Notes: generated from the sequence alone by a model not told the origin. Counted from the stretch's first letter, positions 1-9,140 are shown. The stretch is DNA of 64,000 nucleotides from Sphingomonas gei (GCF_004792685.1 NZ_SRXT01000001.1:62001-126000), one strand, 5' to 3'. A program made the numbers and translations.

Positions 1-30
1 AGCCACTATCTGGAGGCAATGGATGCCCTT

Positions 31-1125
31 ATGAACCACTCAGTTGCACTCGATTTGCGCGAAACCGCAGCGCCCGCCGCGCGTGCCGCCGCAGGGCGCA
101 TCGCCGACGACAAGGCGATGCTGCGCGCTGCGGCCGAGATCGCGCGTGACCTCCACAAGGCACGGCCCGCCATCTTCTGGGGCGACATGCTGGCCTCCGC
201 GGCGCTCGGTTATGGCGCGCTCGCCGCGACGATCCTGGCGCCGTCGACCGGCTGGGCGCTGCTCGCCGGCACCGTGGCGGTGCTCGCGCTGTATCGCGCG
301 CTGCTCTTCATCCACGAGATCAGCCATCTGAAGCACAGCGACTTGCCCGGCTTCCGGCTGGGGTGGAATGTGGTGGTCGGCGTGCCGCTGATGGTGCCCT
401 CGTTCATGTACGAAGGTGTCCACAATCTCCATCACGCGCGCACCCGCTACGGCACGGTCGAGGATCCCGAATATCTGCCGCTGGCGCTGATGAAGCCCTG
501 GTCGCTGCCGCTGTTCGTCCTCATTTCGGCGCTGGCGCCGATGGGCCTGCTGCTGCGCTATGCAGTGCTTTCGCCGCTGTCGCTGGTCGTGCCGCCGCTG
601 CGCCGGATTGTCCGCGAGCGCTATTCGGGACTGGTGATCAACCCTTCCTTCCGTCGCCGCCCGGCCGAGGGCGCCGAGCGTACCCGCTGGCTTATGCAGG
701 AGATCGCGACGAGCCTGTGGGCGATCGCATTGCTCGCGCTGACCGCGGCGAACGTGATCCCGCTCAGGGCCTTTCTGATCTTCCTCGGCGTGATCGGTGC
801 GGTCACCGTGATCAACCAGATCCGCACCTTGGTCGCGCATCTCTGGGAGAATGAAGGCGAGGCGATGACGGTCACCGCGCAATATCTCGACAGCGTCAAC
901 GTGCCGCCGCCGGGGCTGCTGCCCGCATTGTGGGCGCCGGTGGGGCTGCGCTATCACGCGCTCCACCATTTGCTGCCGAGCGTGCCGTATCACAACCTCG
1001 CCGAGGCGCATCGCCGCCTGACCGCGCTGGTCGACCGCGATTCGCCTTATCACAAAGCGAGCTATGCCGGGCTGCCCGGGCTGGTCCACCAGCTGGCCCG
1101 CAGCACGATGGGCACGCGCCGCTAG
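31..1125 (+). CDS. Membrane fatty acid desaturase
   Basis: Integral membrane di-iron desaturase that would introduce a double bond into an acyl chain or related lipid. From the ATG at 31 the protein has 364 residues. Three histidine clusters of the family are visible: HEISH at residues 95-99, a cluster with H131, H134 and H135, and a third with H309, H312 and H313. Hydrophobic stretches lie before the first cluster and in the middle of the protein, as expected. A GGAGG at 12-16 precedes both the ATG at 19 (too close) and the ATG at 31, so 31 is preferred. The frame is open to the left edge, so an upstream start outside the window cannot be excluded. The substrate cannot be read from sequence; acyl-lipid, carotenoid and sphingolipid modifying enzymes share this architecture. 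Confidence 0.85.
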   Translation: MNHSVALDLRETAAPAARAAAGRIADDKAMLRAAAEIARDLHKARPAIFWGDMLASAALGYGALAATILAPSTGWALLAGTVAVLALYRALLFIHEISHLKHSDLPGFRLGWNVVVGVPLMVPSFMYEGVHNLHHARTRYGTVEDPEYLPLALMKPWSLPLFVLISALAPMGLLLRYAVLSPLSLVVPPLRRIVRERYSGLVINPSFRRRPAEGAERTRWLMQEIATSLWAIALLALTAANVIPLRAFLIFLGVIGAVTVINQIRTLVAHLWENEGEAMTVTAQYLDSVNVPPPGLLPALWAPVGLRYHALHHLLPSVPYHNLAEAHRRLTALVDRDSPYHKASYAGLPGLVHQLARSTMGTRR

Positions 1126-1137
1126 GGTAAAGCGAAG

Positions 1138-1491
1138 TCAGCTGGCGCTGTCACCGGTACGGGCGAGACGATCGAGCCAGGCTCGAGCCTGTTTGGGTTC
1201 GCCGACCGCTTGGGGGCCTGGCTTGCCTCGTGCAGCAAGAAATTGCTGTTGAAGTTCGAACGGCTGCAGGTCGAGTTGTGCCCGGGCCTTGTCGATTGCC
1301 TCGCCGATCTCGCCGAGCCTGTCGATGACCGGAGCAATGGCTACGCGCGTCCAGCGATCGCCATTATGGTCAAACAGCCCCCATTTTCCCGATGCCGTAG
1401 CCTGCAATGCCGCGATGAGTTCGACGGTATATTCCGCTTCGAGTTCGAGGCGACGCTCGTCCAGCCGTGCGAGACGTTCGCCCCTGGCCAT
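1138..1491 (-). CDS. Conserved-looking small protein of unknown function downstream of lptG
   Basis: I do not recognise this 117-residue protein. It is soluble and charged, with an N-terminal helix rich in Arg, Glu and Leu, a central segment with Trp and aromatic residues, and a helical C-terminal half. It has no signal peptide or membrane segment. The start ATG sits 2 nt beyond the lptG stop and has a clear GAGGA Shine-Dalgarno, which overlaps the end of lptG, so it should be translated from the lptF-lptG message. The stop lies 12 nt from the convergent desaturase gene. Codon use is like its neighbours. The operon position suggests, but does not show, a link to the outer membrane or envelope. 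Confidence 0.65.
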   Translation of the reverse strand: MARGERLARLDERRLELEAEYTVELIAALQATASGKWGLFDHNGDRWTRVAIAPVIDRLGEIGEAIDKARAQLDLQPFELQQQFLAARGKPGPQAVGEPKQARAWLDRLARTGDSAS

Positions 1492-1493
1492 CG

Positions 1494-2591
1494 CTATTCC
1501 TCGGTCCTGAGCAACACCGCTTCGCCGATCATCAGGAACAGCAGGAACGGCGCCCAGGCGGCGAGGAAGGGCGGGTAGGCGCCGAGATTGCCCATCGCCA
1601 GCGCGAAATTGTCGGAGACGAAATAGAGGAAGCCCAGCGCCATCCCGATCACGGCCCGGACGAACAACTTGCCTGAGCGCGCGATTCCGAACGCCGCGAC
1701 TGCCCCCAGCAAGGGCATCAGCACCGAAGAGAGCGGCCCCGAGAGCTTGTGCCACAAGGAGCCTTCGAGCGCCTTGGTCGGCCGGCCGGCGAGCTTGAGG
1801 TCGCCGATCACTTCGCGCAGCGCGCCGAAGGACAACCCGTCGGCGGTGATGGAGCTCAGCGTAAACTGGTCGGGCCGCACGCCCTCGGCGATGCGCACTG
1901 GGGCAAGTGGGGTGATCGTGCCTGCGGCGACGTCGAAGCGCTGGGCGCCGTCGACGCGCCAGCCTATGCCGTCGCGCACGCCGTGCTTCGCAGTGAGGAT
2001 CGCGCGAAGCGACCGGCCACTGCGCTCGTACACGCTGATGCCGTAGAGCTGCGCGGCGTCGCCCTTGCCGCGGATCTGGTCGACCGAGATCAGGTTGCTG
2101 CCGTCCTTTATCCAGACGTTCGCACGATCGCCGCGGTCGACGGGGAGCGGGCCATAGTCGACCTTCTTCCACTGTTCGAGCGTCGACGTGGCACGCGCGA
2201 CGATGCGGTCGTTGAACGCGAACGACAAGGTGGCCACGCCGAACGCGGCGAGCAGCAGCGGCGCCAGCACCTGATGTGCCGACAGCCCAGAGGCCTTCAT
2301 CGCAATGACTTCGCTGTTCTGGTTGAGCTGCGACAGCGCGAGGATCGTGCCGAGCAGCACCGCAAAGGGCAGGAACGTCGCGATGATCTGGGGCGTGCGC
2401 AGGCCGATATAGCGCAGGACCTCGGCATCGCCGTTGCCGGCATAGGCCATGATCTTTCCCGATTCGCTGAGCAGGTCGAGCGACTGCAGGATGAGCACCA
2501 GCCCCGCCAATATGGCGAAGGTGCGCACCAGGAACATCTTGCCCATGTAGAGCGACACCGTGCGCGACGGGAAGAAATTGACCAGGTTCAT
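1494..2591 (-). CDS. lptG: LPS export ABC transporter permease LptG
   Basis: YjgP/YjgQ-family permease of the LptB2FG complex, which extracts lipopolysaccharide from the inner membrane and feeds it to the periplasmic Lpt bridge. The 365-residue protein has the family layout: N-terminal membrane helices (about residues 12-100), a periplasmic beta-rich domain in the middle, and C-terminal helices. The ATG at 2591 forms an ATGA overlap with the end of lptF and gives an N-terminus matching the family; a longer frame upstream would only be a shadow of lptF. lptF-lptG is the normal gene pair; which is F and which is G is assigned from order and partly from sequence. Confidence 0.92.
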   Translation of the reverse strand: MNLVNFFPSRTVSLYMGKMFLVRTFAILAGLVLILQSLDLLSESGKIMAYAGNGDAEVLRYIGLRTPQIIATFLPFAVLLGTILALSQLNQNSEVIAMKASGLSAHQVLAPLLLAAFGVATLSFAFNDRIVARATSTLEQWKKVDYGPLPVDRGDRANVWIKDGSNLISVDQIRGKGDAAQLYGISVYERSGRSLRAILTAKHGVRDGIGWRVDGAQRFDVAAGTITPLAPVRIAEGVRPDQFTLSSITADGLSFGALREVIGDLKLAGRPTKALEGSLWHKLSGPLSSVLMPLLGAVAAFGIARSGKLFVRAVIGMALGFLYFVSDNFALAMGNLGAYPPFLAAWAPFLLFLMIGEAVLLRTEE

Positions 2592-3790
2592 GCCGGGATC
2601 TCGGTGGTCTTGCGGCGGCGGCCGGGCAAGCGCCGGCGGATCGCGCTCCATGCCTTGGCGAACGCCTTCTCGAGTGCGCCAATCGGCTGGCCTCCGGGGA
2701 CATAGGCGACGGTATGGTACATCCAGATCACCAGCCCGGCGAAGAACGCGAACGGCACCCACATCGCGATGATAGGGTCGATGTGGCCGAGGCTGCCGAT
2801 GGCCTGCGCATATTCGTTCACCTTGTGATAGGTGACGATCATCACGATCGACAGGAACACGCCGAGCGCCGAAGTCGAGCGCTTGGGCGGGATCCCCAGC
2901 GCGGCGGCGAGCATCGGCAGCAGAAACATCGATACGACTTCGGCCAGCCGGAAGTGGAAGGCGGCGCGGCTGGTGGTGCGCTGCACGTCGGTCACTTCGT
3001 GGCTCTTGCCAAGCACCGCGAGTTCGGGAAGCGTGCGCTCGAGGCTCTTGTCGCCGCGCTTGCGGAACTGCTCGTATTTGGGGAGCGGGATCGGCAGATT
3101 GTGCGTGTCGAACGTTAGAACGCGCGGGATCGCCGAACCCTTGGCGGTGTGAACCAGCGTGCCTTTGGTCAGCCTGAAGATGATCGTGTTGGGATCGTCG
3201 GCGCGGAGGAACTGGCCCTTCTCGGCGGTCACCGCGACCGGGCCCTCCTTGGTGGTCATCCGCACGAAGATGCCCGAGAGATCGCGGCCCTCATTGGCGC
3301 TGCTCTCGATGCGGAGCGTCATCTGGCTGCCGAAATTGGTGAATTCGCCGACCTTGATCGACGCGCCGAGCGCGCCCGTGCGCAGTTCGAAGCGGAGCTG
3401 CTCGTAATTGTAGCGAGCGCGCGGCTGGACATAGCCGACGATGACCAGGTTCAGGATCGCCAGCGCGATCGCGTACATATAGGGCACGCGCAGCAGCCGG
3501 GTGTAGCTGATCCCCACCGCGCGCAGCACGTCTAGTTCGGACGAAGTGGCGAGGCGGCGAAAGGCGAGCAGGCAGCCGAGCATCAGCCCGATCGGAATGC
3601 CGAGCCCGAGATATTCGGGAAGCAGATTGGCGAGCATCCGCCACACGACGCTGACCGGTCCGCCTTCGGTCGCGACGAAGTCGAACAGGCGCAGCATGCG
3701 GTCGAGCACCAGCAGCATCGCCGAAATCAACAGCGTCGAGATCAGCGGAACCGCGATCAGCCGCGTCATGTAGCGATCGATCGAATTCAT
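2588..3790 (-). CDS. lptF: LPS export ABC transporter permease LptF
   Basis: Second YjgP/YjgQ permease of the LptB2FG lipopolysaccharide exporter in the inner membrane. It has 400 residues with a membrane helix at about residues 10-35, further helices to about 120, a periplasmic jelly-roll-like domain, and a cluster of C-terminal helices from about 300. The start at 3790 was chosen because the frame upstream is low-quality sequence and the resulting N-terminus ([11 protein letters not shown]) is family-like. It is first in a three-gene operon with lptG and the 117-aa gene, and diverges from obgE across about 156 nt. Confidence 0.92.
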   Translation of the reverse strand: MNSIDRYMTRLIAVPLISTLLISAMLLVLDRMLRLFDFVATEGGPVSVVWRMLANLLPEYLGLGIPIGLMLGCLLAFRRLATSSELDVLRAVGISYTRLLRVPYMYAIALAILNLVIVGYVQPRARYNYEQLRFELRTGALGASIKVGEFTNFGSQMTLRIESSANEGRDLSGIFVRMTTKEGPVAVTAEKGQFLRADDPNTIIFRLTKGTLVHTAKGSAIPRVLTFDTHNLPIPLPKYEQFRKRGDKSLERTLPELAVLGKSHEVTDVQRTTSRAAFHFRLAEVVSMFLLPMLAAALGIPPKRSTSALGVFLSIVMIVTYHKVNEYAQAIGSLGHIDPIIAMWVPFAFFAGLVIWMYHTVAYVPGGQPIGALEKAFAKAWSAIRRRLPGRRRKTTEIPA

Positions 3791-3946
3791 GCGGTGCGGC
3801 GGTCGCCTGTCCTGTTGTTGCCGACGCGAGGCGCGCCGCTCAGTAAAGCAAGAGCCTATACTCGCGGTTCCGATGTGCGCCACCCCGAAACGACGGATCG
3901 CCTGTCATGGGGTGACGGATGGCCGGCATGGTCTATAGGGACCGCT

Positions 3947-4996
3947 ATGCATTTTCTCGATCAGGCAAAGATTTTCGTGCGCTCGGGCGGCGGCGGCCCC
4001 GGTGCGGTCAGCTTCCGGCGCGAAAAGTTCATGGAATATGGCGGACCCGACGGCGGCAATGGCGGTAAGGGCGGCGACATCATCTTCGAAGCGGTGGCGG
4101 GGCTCAATACGCTGATCGACTTCCGCTACACCCAGCATTTCCGGGCGCCGCGCGGCCATGGCGGCTCGGGCGCGAACCGCACCGGCGGGGGCGGCGACGA
4201 TCTGGTGATCAAGGTGCCGGTCGGCACCCAGGTTCTCGCTGACGATGACGAGCGGACGCTGCTCGCGGATCTCACCAAGATCGGCCAGCGCGTCGTCTTC
4301 CTGCGCGGCGGCGATGGCGGGCGCGGCAATGCCAGCTACAAGACCTCGACCAACCGCGCCCCGCGTCAGCACGGCACCGGCTGGCCTTATGAAGAGGCCT
4401 GGGTGTGGCTGCGGCTCAAGCTGCTCGCCGATGCCGGGCTGGTCGGGCTGCCCAACGCCGGCAAGTCGACCTTCATCAACCAGGTCACCAATGCCCAGGC
4501 CAAGGTCGGCGCTTATGCCTTCACCACCCTTCGGCCGCAGCTCGGCGTGGTGCGCCACAAGCAGCGCGAATTCGTCGTCGCCGACATTCCCGGGCTGATC
4601 GAAGGCGCCGCCGAAGGTGCGGGGGTCGGCGACCGCTTCCTCGGCCATATCGAGCGCTGCCAGGTGTTGCTCCATCTCGTCGACGCCAACGACAAGGACG
4701 TCGCCGAGAGCTATCGCATCGTCCGCGACGAGCTGGAGAATTACGGCGCGGGGCTGACCGACAAGCGAGTCATCGTCGCGCTCAACAAGATCGACACGCT
4801 CGACGACGAACTGATCGCCGCGCTCTCGGCCGAGCTCGAGGAGGCCAGCGGCGGCGAAGTGATCCCGATCTCCGGCGCGAGCGGAGTCGGCGTCGACTGG
4901 GCGCTCGACAAGTTGCTCGAGGCGATCGGCGCCGAGGCGGGCGCGGTGAGCGACGACGACGAAGGCGGGGATGCGATCGAGTGGTCGCCGGTTTAG
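3947..4996 (+). CDS. obgE: Obg-family GTPase ObgE/CgtA
   Basis: Essential ribosome-associated GTPase that acts in 50S assembly and stress control. The 349-residue protein starts with the glycine-rich Obg fold (about residues 1-158), followed by a GTPase domain with G1 GLPNAGKST at 167-175, G3 DIPGL, G4 NKID and G5 near SGASG. The C-terminal tail is short and acidic. The ATG at 3947 gives the standard [10 protein letters not shown] start and is preceded by AGGG; the 51 codons upstream do not resemble the family. In many bacteria obg lies near proB, as it does here, with one small gene in between. Confidence 0.96.
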   Translation: MHFLDQAKIFVRSGGGGPGAVSFRREKFMEYGGPDGGNGGKGGDIIFEAVAGLNTLIDFRYTQHFRAPRGHGGSGANRTGGGGDDLVIKVPVGTQVLADDDERTLLADLTKIGQRVVFLRGGDGGRGNASYKTSTNRAPRQHGTGWPYEEAWVWLRLKLLADAGLVGLPNAGKSTFINQVTNAQAKVGAYAFTTLRPQLGVVRHKQREFVVADIPGLIEGAAEGAGVGDRFLGHIERCQVLLHLVDANDKDVAESYRIVRDELENYGAGLTDKRVIVALNKIDTLDDELIAALSAELEEASGGEVIPISGASGVGVDWALDKLLEAIGAEAGAVSDDDEGGDAIEWSPV

Positions 4997-5038
4997 ACCT
5001 TCTGGTCTGCCCTTACGGGCCGTGTTAGATAAGCCCGC

Positions 5039-5602
5039 ATGCGCCATGATCCTGCCTATCGAGCAATCACTGCGGACGAATTCCTAGAAATCGATTTTGG
5101 AACCGACAAGAAGTTCGAGCTTCACGATGGCGTGATCTACATGATGACAGGCGGCACGCACGAGCATTCGTGGGTCCAGGGCAATATATTCTCGTGGCTC
5201 AAGATCAGGCTTCGTGGCAGTGGTTGTCGCCCGCACGGCTCGGATATGGCTGTCAAGGTGAGCGAGACCGACGTTCGCTATCCGGACGTCGCGATCTATT
5301 GCAACCAGCCTTCCGTCGAGGATCTGATGGGCAGCAAGGTGCTCGATAACCCCACCGTGATCATCGAGGTTCTGTCGCAAAGCACCAGCACGGTCGATCA
5401 GGGCACCAAACTTGACGAATATCAGGCGCTGGCAAGCGTTCAGACGATTGCATTTGTTGATCCCGTTAACGAACTGTGCCGGACGCGCGAGCGGTTGGTG
5501 CAAGGCGGCTGGCATGACCAGATGTTCTCCGGCGAGCGCGGCATCCCGATCCCGACTCTGGGCTTCACCATCCCTCACGAAGAAATCTTCGCGCGCGACT
5601 GA
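5039..5602 (+). CDS. Uma2-family (DUF820) putative endonuclease
   Basis: A 187-residue single-domain protein of the Uma2/DUF820 family, which has a restriction-endonuclease-like PD-(D/E)XK fold. Visible family features are the N-terminal EFLEI and KFELHDGVIYMM region, a central YPDVAIYCN strand carrying the putative catalytic Asp, and the following IIEVLS strand carrying the Glu. The family is common in cyanobacteria and sporadic elsewhere, often as mobile accessory genes; its biological role is unknown. It sits between obgE and proB, two housekeeping genes that are often adjacent, so it may be an insertion. Base composition is slightly less GC-rich than its neighbours. Confidence 0.85.
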   Translation: MRHDPAYRAITADEFLEIDFGTDKKFELHDGVIYMMTGGTHEHSWVQGNIFSWLKIRLRGSGCRPHGSDMAVKVSETDVRYPDVAIYCNQPSVEDLMGSKVLDNPTVIIEVLSQSTSTVDQGTKLDEYQALASVQTIAFVDPVNELCRTRERLVQGGWHDQMFSGERGIPIPTLGFTIPHEEIFARD

Positions 5603-5638
5603 TTGGCGCGGGCGTTGCGCCACGCTAAGCCGCGCGGC

Positions 5639-6745
5639 ATGCATCTCTTCCCCCCCGCTACCTGCCCCCGGCTGATCGTCAAGATCGGCTCGGCGCTGCT
5701 CGTCGGTCCCGACGGCGGCGTGCGGCGGGAATGGCTCGCGGGGATCGCGGCGGACATCGCCGAGCGCGTCCGCGCCGGGCAGCAGGTTGCAATGGTGTCG
5801 TCGGGAGCGATTGCGCTGGGTGCGCGGCGGCTTGGTCTTGCCAAGGGAGGCCGCGCCAGCCTCGAGGATGCCCAGGCGGCGGCAGCGGTCGGGCAGATCG
5901 CGCTCAGCCAGGTGTGGGCAGAGATGCTAGGCGCCGAAGGGCTGACCGCGGCGCAGATCCTCGTCACGCTCGACGATCTCGAGCATCGCCGGCGCTATCT
6001 CAACGCCGCGGCGACGCTGGATCGGCTGCTCGGGCTCGGCGTGGTCCCGGTGCTCAACGAGAATGACAGCGTCGCCACCGAGGAGATCCGCTTCGGCGAT
6101 AATGACCGGCTCGCGGCGCGGGTGGCGCAGGCGGCGGGCGCGCAGGGCGTCGTATTGCTGTCCGACGTCGACGGGCTCTACGACCGCAACCCGGCCTTGC
6201 CCGGCGCGCAGCATATCGCGCGGATCGAGCGGATCGATGCCGCGGTCGAGGCGATGGCGGACACGGGCTCGGCCTCGGGCATGGGCTCGGGCGGGATGGT
6301 CTCCAAGATCCAGGCGGCGCGAATCGCCAACGCCGCCGGGGCGCATCTCATTATTGCTTCGGGTAGAGTCGAGCGGCCCTTGTCGACAGGCGCGAGGCAC
6401 ACGCTGTTCGTCGCCGAAAAGGCGGCGCCTGCCCGCAAGGCCTGGCTGGCGGGCGGGCTCACGGCACGCGGCACGATCCATGTCGACGCGGGTGCGGCGC
6501 GGGCACTGGTCGGCGGCAAGAGTCTGCTCGCGGCGGGCGCGGCGCGCGTCGAAGGCGATTTCGCGCGCGGCGATCTGGTGGCGATCGCCGGGCCCGATGG
6601 TCGGACGCTTGCGCGCGGGCTCGCCGAATATCCCGCCGAGGATGCAGCCCGGCTGGTTGGCCGGCGCAGCGACGAACATGCCGATATCCTGGGCTATGCG
6701 CCGCGCTCGACGTTGGTCCATCGCAGCCACATGGCGCTGCTCTAG
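5639..6745 (+). CDS. proB: Glutamate 5-kinase
   Basis: First enzyme of proline synthesis: it phosphorylates L-glutamate to glutamate 5-phosphate using ATP in the cytosol. The 368-residue length equals that of the usual two-domain enzyme: an amino-acid kinase domain (about residues 10-255, with VSSGAIALG, NENDSV and GSGGMVSKIQAA) followed by a C-terminal PUA domain (about 275-350, starting TARGTIHVDAGA). The ATG at 5639 is preferred over a TTG at 5603 because it begins just before the first kinase strand. The stop is directly followed by the ATG of the next gene. proA is not in the window. Confidence 0.95.
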   Translation: MHLFPPATCPRLIVKIGSALLVGPDGGVRREWLAGIAADIAERVRAGQQVAMVSSGAIALGARRLGLAKGGRASLEDAQAAAAVGQIALSQVWAEMLGAEGLTAAQILVTLDDLEHRRRYLNAAATLDRLLGLGVVPVLNENDSVATEEIRFGDNDRLAARVAQAAGAQGVVLLSDVDGLYDRNPALPGAQHIARIERIDAAVEAMADTGSASGMGSGGMVSKIQAARIANAAGAHLIIASGRVERPLSTGARHTLFVAEKAAPARKAWLAGGLTARGTIHVDAGAARALVGGKSLLAAGAARVEGDFARGDLVAIAGPDGRTLARGLAEYPAEDAARLVGRRSDEHADILGYAPRSTLVHRSHMALL

Positions 6746-7651
6746 ATGGCCATTCTCGCCATCACCGGCGGCACGGGCTTCGTCGGAACGCGCCTGATCG
6801 CACTGGCGACCGGTGCGGGGCACGACGTGCGCGCGCTCACCCGGCGGGAGCAGGCGCCGCGTGCCCGTATCGAATGGGTGGCGGGCGATCTCGGCAACGG
6901 CGCGGCGCTCGCGCGGCTTTGCGCCGGCGCCGACGCCGTGATCCACGTCGCCGGCGTGGTCAACGCGCCCGATCGCGCAGGCTTCGTCACCGGCAACATC
7001 CACGGCACCCGCGACATCCTCGCCGCTGCCGAGAATGCGGGCGTCCGGCGCTTCGTCCATGTCTCGTCGCTCGCGGCGCGCGAGCCCGGCATGTCCGATT
7101 ACGGCTGGTCCAAGGCCGAGGCCGAGCACTTGGTCGAAGAGTCGCTGCTCGACACGATCGTGGTGCGCCCGCCGGCGATATACGGCCCCGGCGACATGGA
7201 GATGCTCGAGCTGTTCAAGCTGGCGAAGAAGGGCATCGCGTTGCTGCCGCCGGGCGGGCGGCTCTCGGTGATCGAAGTCGGCGATCTCGGCCGGCTGCTG
7301 CTCGCGCTGACCGGCGGCAACAATTCCGGCCGCTCGTTCGATTGCGACGACGGCCGCGAGAATGGCTGGGCGCACAAGGAATTCGGGCTGGCGATCGGTG
7401 CCGCGATCGGCAAGCGAGTCGCCGCGATCGCGCTGCCGCGCCCGCTGATGATGGCCGGCGCGCATCTCGATCGACTGGTGCGCGGCAAGGGCGCCAAGCT
7501 GACCCCCGATCGTGTCGCCTATTTCTGCCACGAGGATTGGGTGATCAACGCCGCGCGCCGCCCGCCGGCGGATGTCTGGAAACCGCAAGTCGAGACCAAT
7601 GCCGGCCTCGCGGCGACCGCTGCCTGGTATCGCGAGCAAGGCCTGCTGTGA
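6746..7651 (+). CDS. NAD-dependent epimerase/dehydratase family protein
   Basis: Extended short-chain dehydrogenase/reductase of 301 residues. The Rossmann motif GGTGFVG is at about residues 8-14, with a downstream acidic D in VAGDLGN, the active-site SSLAA segment, and a YGWSK (YxxxK) catalytic pair at about residue 115. It resembles the NDUFA9-like and nucleoside-diphosphate-sugar epimerase groups, but the substrate is not clear. The start codon follows the proB stop with no gap, so the two are almost certainly cotranscribed. A strong hairpin follows the stop. Confidence 0.8.
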   Translation: MAILAITGGTGFVGTRLIALATGAGHDVRALTRREQAPRARIEWVAGDLGNGAALARLCAGADAVIHVAGVVNAPDRAGFVTGNIHGTRDILAAAENAGVRRFVHVSSLAAREPGMSDYGWSKAEAEHLVEESLLDTIVVRPPAIYGPGDMEMLELFKLAKKGIALLPPGGRLSVIEVGDLGRLLLALTGGNNSGRSFDCDDGRENGWAHKEFGLAIGAAIGKRVAAIALPRPLMMAGAHLDRLVRGKGAKLTPDRVAYFCHEDWVINAARRPPADVWKPQVETNAGLAATAAWYREQGLL

Positions 7652-7654
7652 TCA

Positions 7655-7684
7655 CGGACGTGCAGCAGCGATGCTGCACGTCCG
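7655..7684. terminator. Convergent hairpin terminator
   Basis: A perfect 13-bp stem (7655-7667 with 7672-7684; left arm CGGACGTGCAGCA) closes a GCGA loop between the epimerase stop (+) and the FMN reductase stop (-). No T-run follows on either strand, so it may be a hairpin stabilising both 3' ends rather than a classic intrinsic terminator. Confidence 0.6.
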
Positions 7685-7693
7685 AGTCTCAAG

Positions 7694-8287
7694 TCAGGCG
7701 TCGGCTGCCTTGGCGGCGATCGTCGCTTTGGCCCACCAGAGCAATTCGTCCAGCGCGGTCTTGGTGGACGGCAGCAGGCTGGCTTCGACTTCCTCGATCG
7801 GCTTGTTCCCGAATGCCGGATGCACTGCCATGAAGTCGCCGCCACCGATATGGATCGTCGCGTGGGTCGAGACCATCTGCAGCTCGATGCCGATCATGCG
7901 CAGATGCTCGACGGCGCGCACCGCCCCGGTCCCGCCATAGCCGATCGCAGTGAACGGCTTGCGGATCCACTCCTTATAGGCCTGGTCGAGCGCGTTCTTG
8001 AGCGCGCCGGTGATCGAATGGTTATATTCGGCGACCACGAAGATGAAGCCGTCGAAGCGGGCGATCGTCTCCTGCCAGCGGACCGCCTCGGGGTTCTGGC
8101 TGGGCAGCCAGAGATTCGAAGCCACCTCGTCGAACAAGGGCAACGGATGATCGCGCAGATCGACGACCTCGACATCGAGATCGCCGCGGGCCTGCGCCTG
8201 CGCCAGGATCCACTGCGTCGGCGCATCGGCATAACGGGTAGGGCGAGTCGAACCGACGATAATTGCAATGCGGGGCTTAGCAGTCAT
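7694..8287 (-). CDS. NADPH-dependent FMN reductase family protein
   Basis: Flavodoxin-like reductase of 197 residues. The FMN phosphate loop GSTRPTR lies at about residues 11-17, and VVAEYNHSITGALKNALD at about residues 75-90 is the signature of the NADPH:FMN / chromate / quinone reductase family. It would use NAD(P)H to reduce flavin, quinones or electrophiles in the cytosol. The ATG at 8287 has GAGG 5 nt upstream; the longer frame runs into the control region. It is transcribed divergently from an HxlR regulator, the usual arrangement for a redox or electrophile sensing pair, with an inverted repeat directly before this start codon. Confidence 0.85.
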   Translation of the reverse strand: MTAKPRIAIIVGSTRPTRYADAPTQWILAQAQARGDLDVEVVDLRDHPLPLFDEVASNLWLPSQNPEAVRWQETIARFDGFIFVVAEYNHSITGALKNALDQAYKEWIRKPFTAIGYGGTGAVRAVEHLRMIGIELQMVSTHATIHIGGGDFMAVHPAFGNKPIEEVEASLLPSTKTALDELLWWAKATIAAKAADA

Positions 8288-8322
8288 GGTAACCTCGTGT
8301 ATGTTGGTTTCTCGAGGTAACC
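8288..8322. promoter_or_regulatory. 10-bp inverted repeat, candidate HxlR operator
   Basis: Perfect inverted repeat GGTAACCTCG (8288-8297) and CGAGGTAACC (8313-8322) with a 15-nt spacer. It lies between the divergent FMN reductase and HxlR genes; the left arm covers the reductase ribosome-binding site. GGTAAC/GTTACC half-sites are typical of HxlR-family operators, so autoregulation and repression of the reductase is the likely role (inference). Confidence 0.65.
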
Positions 8323-8361
8323 TGATTACTAGGTGTTGCCTCAGCCCAACAAGGAGGCACC

Positions 8362-8757
8362 TTGGCGACACTAGATAACCCCGTGGATACCGCCTGCGCC
8401 GGGGATAGCGCGCGCTGTGAGCATATCAGCCGTCTGCTTGCGCGGATCAGCGACAAATGGTCGATGCTGGTGGTGCGCGTGCTCGGGCAGGGGCCGCGCC
8501 GCTTCAACGCACTGCGCCGCGACGTGGGCGAGATCAGCCAGAAGGTTCTCGCGTCGACGCTGCGCGATCTCGAGGAGAACGGCTTCGTCTCGCGCACGGT
8601 GACCCCGGTGACGCCGCCGCAGGTCGAATATGCGCTGACCGATCTGGGCCGCGATTTTCTGCAGCCGGTGCAGACGCTGGCCGAATGGGTGCTCGCCAAT
8701 TCGCCGCGGATGGACACGGCGCGGATCGAATATGCCGCGCGCCGGGCACTGGATTAG
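8362..8757 (+). CDS. HxlR-family transcriptional regulator
   Basis: Winged-helix DNA-binding protein of 131 residues. The HxlR core is clear: a Cys-containing N-terminus (CEHISRLLARISDKWSMLVV), then GPRRFNALRR, ISQKVLASTLRDLEENG and the wing with YALTDLG. Cys13 near the first helix is the position used for thiol sensing in several relatives (inference for this protein). The start is a TTG with a strong AAGGAGG at 8351-8357. It probably controls the divergent FMN reductase through the inverted repeat between them. Confidence 0.88.
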   Translation: MATLDNPVDTACAGDSARCEHISRLLARISDKWSMLVVRVLGQGPRRFNALRRDVGEISQKVLASTLRDLEENGFVSRTVTPVTPPQVEYALTDLGRDFLQPVQTLAEWVLANSPRMDTARIEYAARRALD

Positions 8758-9105
8758 GTTGCGGACTCGGATGGGAGCCGCGCGCGTCTTGCGGACGGAA
8801 AGTCACACCAGGGTCACACTGTCGCGCATGTTCGAGCGACGAACGGGCCATGCCGGAATTTAAAAAGGTCCGGCCCGGACGCGCTTGGATTTTGGTCGGG
8901 TCCATAGTGTCAAAGAGCGGCCGCCTGATGGTAGCGCATCGATATCAGCAGGCGAAATCCTACATTGCAAGAGCTAGTCCGACTTGGATTGCGAACCCAT
9001 TCAAGCATCTGATTTAGCTGATCTATAACCAGATGTCTTTTCCGCGAAAGCGGTATTCATCTTCGCCGCCCGCTGCAAATACAGCCGTCGTAACTCTGGA
9101 ACGTC
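8758..9105. other. Intergenic stretch without recognised gene
   Basis: About 350 nt between the hxlR-type gene and the repeat elements. The base composition is less GC-rich than the coding neighbours and no frame shows coding character. I see no tRNA or convincing RNA fold. It may hold decayed sequence or control signals that cannot be identified by eye. Confidence 0.4.
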
Positions 9106-9140
9106 GGGGAGATGGATCCCCGCTTTCGCGGGGATGACGG
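9106..9140. repeat. REP-type hairpin element (half copy)
   Basis: GGGGAGATGGATCCCCG followed by CTTTCGCGGGGATGACGG. The arms ATCCCCGC (9116-9123) and GCGGGGAT (9128-9135) form an 8-bp stem with loop TTTC. The same unit occurs as the right half of the element at 57843-57950, and related units lie at 43551-43620 and 56336-56419. Confidence 0.75.

Noticed and set aside
4994..5020. Two tiny hairpins (AGACC-TTCT-GGTCT and GCCC-TTAC-GGGC) after obgE
   Set aside because: Stems of 4-5 bp with no T-run; too weak to call a terminator.
5927..7639. 570-residue minus-strand frame opposite proB and the epimerase gene
   Set aside because: Spans two genuine genes on the other strand and has only biased composition.
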